The notes beneath the pieces were generated by a model that was not told the origin of the DNA, made no database searches, and was given only the letters and a program-made list of their open reading frames with translations. The translations under genes and the position numbers were made by a program. A DNA stretch of 64,000 nt, taken from Planctomycetota bacterium (GTDB taxonomy: Bacteria; Planctomycetota; UBA1135; GCA-002748355). This document shows positions 62,751 through 64,000 of the stretch, piece after piece. The stretch is taken from positions 1 through 64,000 of the forward strand of contig PDSF01000049.1 in assembly GCA_002748355.1 (NCBI GenBank). The letters are read 5' to 3'. Positions within the stretch are counted from its first letter, which is position 1, and each line of letters opens with the position of its first letter.

Positions 62751-63515
62751 ATGAATGCGAAAAGCTATGTCTATGACGTGAGCGAGCTCGACTTCGCCGA
62801 GAAGGTGGTGGATGCGAGCCGCGACGGCCTTGTGCTCGTGGACTTTTGGGCCTCTTGGTGTGCCCCCTGCCGGACCTTGGCGCCGATACTGGAGCGCCTA
62901 GCCGAAGAGGGGCATGGCACGTTGAGGGTCGCCAAGGTCGATACCGAGAAGGAGCCGCGCTTGGCCCAGGCCTTTCGGGTGCAGAGCGTCCCCTTCGTGG
63001 TCGCGATCAAGGATGGCAAGCCGGTGGATGCCTTTGCTGGCGCCCTCCCCGAGGACCAGCTACGGGCCTTCTGCGAAGATTACGGAGCCGTCTTTGGCGC
63101 TGCCGATTCGATTCTCGACGCCGAGATCCTGAATGAGCCGTTGCCGCTGGCGAAGCAGGCGCTGAAGCAGGCGGATGTCGCGGGCTTCAGGGCGCAGGTG
63201 GAGGCACTTGGGGAGATGGAGGAGGACGAGGACGAGTTTCGCGATGCCGAGCGGCTCGTGGAGGCGGCGGCCTTCTTCTGTGGCGACCTGCCCAGCGAAG
63301 GACCGGCGGCAGCGGCGCTGCAGGCGGCGCATGCCTCGTGGACGCAAGGGGCGCTCGAGCGCTGCCTGGACCAACTCCTGGAGAGCATTAGCGAGGATCC
63401 CGCCCTGGCCGAGGAGCTGGCACGCAAGGCCATCGTGGCGCTCTTCGTCGTGCATGCCGAACAGGAAACCTTGGTGCGCCAGGTCCGCAGGCGCCTGGCC
63501 ATCCTGCTGCACTGA
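62751..63515 (+). CDS. Thioredoxin with C-terminal helical domain (CnoX/YbbN-like)
   Basis: The 254-residue protein begins with a thioredoxin domain (VLVDFWASWCAPCRTLAP, Cys pair near residues 35 and 38, cis-Pro in VQSVPFVVA). About 130 residues of tetratricopeptide-like helices follow, ending in ALERCLDQLLESISEDP and a conserved-looking RKAIVALFVV. This is the layout of CnoX/YbbN, which guards substrates for GroEL and DnaK against oxidation. Here the site is CAPC, so a true disulfide activity is likely. Starts at 62742 and 62751 are possible; neither has a strong ribosome binding site. It may or may not be part of the arsenic-type operon. Confidence 0.8.
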   Translation: MNAKSYVYDVSELDFAEKVVDASRDGLVLVDFWASWCAPCRTLAPILERLAEEGHGTLRVAKVDTEKEPRLAQAFRVQSVPFVVAIKDGKPVDAFAGALPEDQLRAFCEDYGAVFGAADSILDAEILNEPLPLAKQALKQADVAGFRAQVEALGEMEEDEDEFRDAERLVEAAAFFCGDLPSEGPAAAALQAAHASWTQGALERCLDQLLESISEDPALAEELARKAIVALFVVHAEQETLVRQVRRRLAILLH

Positions 63516-63704
63516 GCGTGAGTTCAAAGATCTGTTCGGACAAGGGCCCGATTCAGAAGGAAGTTTGATGAAAGCCATTGCCCTGTCAGGGGGCATTCGT
63601 GATCGTTCCAGTAGTTTCGCTCGCGGTCTTGCCGGGTGGCCTTGTGGAGAGAGCCGTTCGTGCGCAGCCACGAGTTCCTTTCGTAGCCAGGACAAAGGTG
63701 CTCC

Positions 63705-64000
63705 ATGGTTCTTGTGTTCATCCCTCGTGAGGGAGAGGCCGGTGAGACGCGAGTCGCCGCCACTCCCGAGACCGTCAAGGGCCTGATCAAGGCGGGTGCG
63801 ACCGTCTCGGTCGAGAGCGGAGCGGGAGAGCCCGCTGGCTTCCCCGACGCCGATTACCGCGAAGCAGGCGCCGAGCTCGGCGAGGCTAAGTGGGGCGAGG
63901 CCGACCTTGTCCTGGGGATCCGCCCTCCAGCCCCAGAGCAGTGCAGCTCGATGAAGCAGGGCGCGAGCCTGGTTTGCGGTATGCAGCCGCAGCTCTGTCC
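63705..64000 (+). CDS. pntA: NAD(P) transhydrogenase alpha subunit, N-terminal part (runs off the window)
   Basis: The frame from ATG 63705 encodes 98 residues before the window ends. The start MVLVFIPREGEAGETRVAATP, split here into VFIPREGEAGETR and VAATPETVKGLIKAG, is that of the alanine-dehydrogenase-like domain of proton-translocating transhydrogenase alpha subunits (VESGAGEPAGFPDADY; GEADLVLGIRPP). The enzyme couples NADPH formation to the proton gradient. AAAGGTG lies 5 bases upstream. The 190 bp before it, after the thioredoxin stop, hold a weak TGCCC/GGGCA hairpin only. Confidence 0.88.
   Translation, partial: MVLVFIPREGEAGETRVAATPETVKGLIKAGATVSVESGAGEPAGFPDADYREAGAELGEAKWGEADLVLGIRPPAPEQCSSMKQGASLVCGMQPQLC

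Noticed and set aside
1..64000. CRISPR array
   Set aside because: No set of spaced, near-identical 23-40 bp repeats was seen anywhere in the window; the only clear tandem DNA repeat is the 11-bp trio at 19416.

Overview
The window is high-GC, gene-dense DNA from a Gram-negative-type bacterium. It carries an RND efflux pair, a DUF481-like outer-membrane barrel, many exported proteins and a long HEAT-repeat membrane protein. The secreted protein at 33119-34132 ends in a GC-[LY]-type domain that I associate with Planctomycetota, and a shorter relative of that style lies at 32193-32417. I therefore infer a planctomycete-like host. No rRNA or tRNA was found, so this is not proven.

Layout. 1-770: a frameshifted IS66-type TnpA remnant. 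768-6741: an exported protein with about twelve GxD repeats, then a GT2-like glycosyltransferase and a membrane phosphoglycerol-transferase-like enzyme. 6960-7372: an IS256-family transposase remnant. 7399-19290 (minus strand): a compact hybrid NRPS/PKS assembly line of three abutting genes, A-T, then KS-AT-ACP-aminotransferase, then C-A-T-C-T-TE. Three 11-bp direct repeats lie about 125 bp upstream of its first gene. 19614-24880: a DJ-1 protein, an unknown exported protein, an HtrA-type protease and an acidic unknown. 25046-29515: an RND pump and its adaptor. 29643-34132: NamZ, ornithine aminotransferase and three small or exported unknowns. 34499-46097: a carboxyltransferase, the HEAT protein, a sensor kinase, an M61 peptidase, a polytopic unknown and tryptophanase. 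46408-49147: a response regulator followed by groES and groEL. 49548-59966: metabolic and envelope genes (SDR, lipoprotein, YwiC-like protein, inositol-phosphate synthase, GT-C enzyme, DUF481 barrel, acyl-CoA synthetase, Nudix, GT-B). 60133-62650: a four-gene cluster with 4-bp overlaps resembling organoarsenical systems (ArsP-type permease, ArsE-like thioredoxin, ArsF-like, ArsG-like). The permease is broken by an apparent deletion and frameshift. 62751-64000: a CnoX-like thioredoxin and the start of pntA.

The most novel material is the NRPS/PKS line. By eye its two A domains read valine-like and glycine-like. The PKS has no reductive domains but carries a fused aminotransferase, and the last module has no A domain. 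A plausible product is a small vicinal-diamine peptide, for example a 3,4-diamino-5-methylhexanoyl chain extended with one or two glycines. That product is inferred, not shown. No phosphopantetheinyl transferase, dedicated exporter or cluster regulator is visible next to it.
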